Assembly (NCBI GenBank): GCA_934481325.1
Contig: CAKSPL010000078.1
Location: 1 to 6,247, forward strand
Direction: 5' to 3'
Length of the DNA stretch: 6,247 bases
Source of the DNA: an uncultured Eubacteriales bacterium
GTDB taxonomy: Bacteria > Bacillota > Clostridia > Oscillospirales > CAG-272
Positions within the stretch are counted from its first letter, which is position 1. Every line of letters starts with the position of its first letter. The notes beneath the pieces are model-generated. The model was not told the origin of the DNA. It ran no database searches and was given only the letters and a program-made list of their open reading frames with translations. This document shows positions 5,189-6,247 of this stretch, in pieces. Both the position numbers and the translations under genes were made by a program.

Positions 5189-5875
5189 ATGGATATTTCC
5201 CTGCATTATTCGGAGGCCGGAACGGGCTTTCCGCTGATTCTCCTGCACGGCAACAACGGCAACCTGCATTATTTTGAAGGGCAAATCCCGATTTTCGCCC
5301 GGGAATACCGGGTGCTTGCCGTTGATACCCGCGGACACGGGGAATCCCCGCGCGGCGACGGTGCCTTCACCATCAGCCGCTTTGCGGATGATTTATTGAA
5401 CTTTTTCCGGGAACACGGCATCCGAAAAGCGCATCTTCTCGGCTTTTCGGACGGAGCAAATATCGCGTTGATTTTTGCGCTCCGCCACCCGGAAATGGTA
5501 GAAAAGCTGATTCTGAACGGCGGAAACCTTACGCCGCGCGGCATCCGCTACCGCACGCAATTGCCGATTGAAGCGGAATACCGGCGGCGCAAACGGCAGG
5601 AATACGGAGGTGCCGCCTCCGCAAGCACGGAAATGCTGGGGCTGATGGTTCTGGAACCGAAGCTGAAGCCAAAGCATCTGAAAAGGCTTTCCGTACCCAC
5701 ACTGGTGATTGCCGGGGTACACGATATGGTCAAAGCCGCCGAAACACGCCGGATGGCACGCGCACTGCCCTGCTCCGAACTGGTGATTCAGAAGGGCGAC
5801 CATTTTATCGCCCAAAAGCACCCGGAGCCATTCAATCGCGCGGTGCTGGATTTTCTCCAAAAGCGAAAGGGCTGA
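5189..5875 (+). CDS. Alpha/beta hydrolase, probable carboxylesterase
   Basis: A 228-residue cytoplasmic alpha/beta-hydrolase. The fold landmarks appear in order: the oxyanion-hole motif LLHGNNGN (18-25), DTRGHGES (46-53), the nucleophile elbow GFSDGAN (85-91) with Ser87, the acid in AGVHDMVK (175-182) with Asp179, and the base in KGDHFI (202-207) with His205. The cap region between strands 6 and 7 (about 112-165) is short and basic (EYRRRKRQEYGG), so the active site is probably fairly open. Length is slightly below the common 240-300 for the family. Substrate cannot be read from the sequence: esterase, lactonase and haloperoxidase-like members share these motifs. It is monocistronic with its own promoter, and the 3' end of the coding sequence forms one arm of a terminator-like hairpin. 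A link to Spo0A or the phosphatase is not indicated. Confidence 0.9.
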   Translation: MDISLHYSEAGTGFPLILLHGNNGNLHYFEGQIPIFAREYRVLAVDTRGHGESPRGDGAFTISRFADDLLNFFREHGIRKAHLLGFSDGANIALIFALRHPEMVEKLILNGGNLTPRGIRYRTQLPIEAEYRRRKRQEYGGAASASTEMLGLMVLEPKLKPKHLKRLSVPTLVIAGVHDMVKAAETRRMARALPCSELVIQKGDHFIAQKHPEPFNRAVLDFLQKRKG

Positions 5876-5898
5876 GCAAAGCTCAGCCCTTTCGCTTT
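5860..5898. terminator. Hairpin between convergent genes, probable bidirectional terminator
   Basis: AAAGCGAAAGGGCTGAGC (5860-5877) is perfectly complementary to 5881-5898 with an AAA loop, an 18-bp stem. The left arm includes the last codons and the TGA stop of the hydrolase. The right arm ends with TTT but no long T-run follows in either direction, so termination may rely on the strong GC-rich stem. It lies a few bases from the stop of the minus-strand gene (5904), as expected of a shared terminator. Confidence 0.8.
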
Positions 5899-5903
5899 GA
5901 TAT

Positions 5904-6247
5904 TTACACGGGTTGCAATACTTTTTCGGATGCACCAAGCGGAATCGCCCCGCGAAGCAGTGCGGCAGTGCGGGCAAAAACGGCATCCGTAAGCGGGTAT
6001 TTCTGCCGCAGGCGGGCAAAAGCGCGATAGCTTTTCGGCGCGCTCCCGTGCAGGTCGCTCCCCAATGCCACAATCTGCTCGCTTGCAAGCAACTGCGCGT
6101 AGCGGGAGGAGCCGAACAGACGAAACAGTGCCGAGGCATTGATCTGTGCAAGAAATTTATCCTCCAACAGCCGCCTGACCTGCTCAAAGGGATAGCGGTC
6201 AATATGCGCCAGCACCGTGGTAAAGCCAAGCTTGCGGATTGCCTGCA
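5904..6247 (-). CDS. CpsB/YwqE-like PHP-domain tyrosine phosphatase, N-terminal part outside window
   Basis: The frame runs from the window edge to a TAA at 5904-5906 and gives 113 C-terminal residues of a protein that is about 240-260 residues in this family. It begins QAIRKLGFTTVLAHIDRYPF, where AHIDRY corresponds to the AHPERY metal-ligand motif of the PHP-type phosphatases CpsB and YwqE. INASALFRLFG follows, then IVALGSDLHG, corresponding to the conserved SD-x-H motif with the last metal ligands. The N-terminal HxH motif would lie beyond the window. These manganese-dependent enzymes dephosphorylate bacterial tyrosine kinases that govern capsule and exopolysaccharide synthesis. A GTG at 6215 is not the start, because conserved sequence continues upstream of it. 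The gene converges with the hydrolase. Other PHP-family proteins are a less likely alternative. Confidence 0.83.
   Translation of the reverse strand, partial: QAIRKLGFTTVLAHIDRYPFEQVRRLLEDKFLAQINASALFRLFGSSRYAQLLASEQIVALGSDLHGSAPKSYRAFARLRQKYPLTDAVFARTAALLRGAIPLGASEKVLQPV

Noticed and set aside
4307..5338. Long minus-strand open frame of 343 codons opposite spo0A
   Set aside because: It is antisense to a clear spo0A and to its downstream promoter, and its translation resembles no family I know.
6213..6215. GTG start codon for the minus-strand phosphatase
   Set aside because: Conserved family sequence (LGFTTVLAH) continues upstream in the same frame to the window edge, so the gene is cut by the window and this GTG is internal.
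5393..6229. Minus-strand 278-codon frame over the hydrolase and phosphatase
   Set aside because: It overlaps the hydrolase antisense and the phosphatase in another frame; conserved motifs are found only in the other frames.

Overview
The window looks like a chromosomal segment of a spore-forming (or spore-gene-bearing) low-oxygen Firmicute, most likely a clostridial relative of the Oscillospiraceae/Ruminococcaceae. This rests on gene content (GerW, a PBP5-type D,D-carboxypeptidase, RluB, Spo0A), on GC-rich coding sequence with AT-rich control regions, and on strong AGGAGG-like ribosome binding sites. It is inference: no rRNA or other species marker is present.

Region 1 (1-4011, all + strand) is a housekeeping/sporulation block: the 3' part of a DUF2953 membrane protein, gerW (ytfJ), a 474-base intergenic island full of repeats, a secreted D-alanyl-D-alanine carboxypeptidase (dacB/dacF-like), the 23S rRNA pseudouridine synthase rluB, and a small GNAT-like protein whose start overlaps the rluB stop as ATGA. 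The DUF2953-GerW pair matches Bacillus ytfI-ytfJ, and the carboxypeptidase-then-rluB order recalls Bacillus dacB-spmA-spmB-rluB, but no spmA/spmB lies between them here. A strong intrinsic terminator (4135-4165) closes the block.

Region 2 (4166-5113) is spo0A, the master regulator of sporulation entry, with its own sigma-A-type promoter. Its DNA-binding half is textbook Spo0A. Its receiver half keeps the phosphoacceptor aspartate but has lost or changed several other switch residues, the most biologically interesting coding observation here.

Region 3 (5114-6247) holds an alpha/beta hydrolase driven by an exactly consensus sigma-A promoter that sits in an imperfect 27-bp tandem duplication. 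Converging on it from the minus strand is the C-terminal part of a PHP-type CpsB/YwqE-like protein-tyrosine phosphatase. A long perfect hairpin lies between the two and overlaps the hydrolase stop codon.

The most unusual non-coding structure is the 1202-1544 array: four tandem units, each a 60-base conserved core with an 8-base-stem hairpin, preceded by a variable number (4, 3, 3, 1) of a 9-base CACCTGCGG repeat. It begins at the base after the gerW stop codon. A second, unrelated palindromic element follows. No complete novel multi-gene system (defence, mobile element, biosynthetic cluster) is visible.
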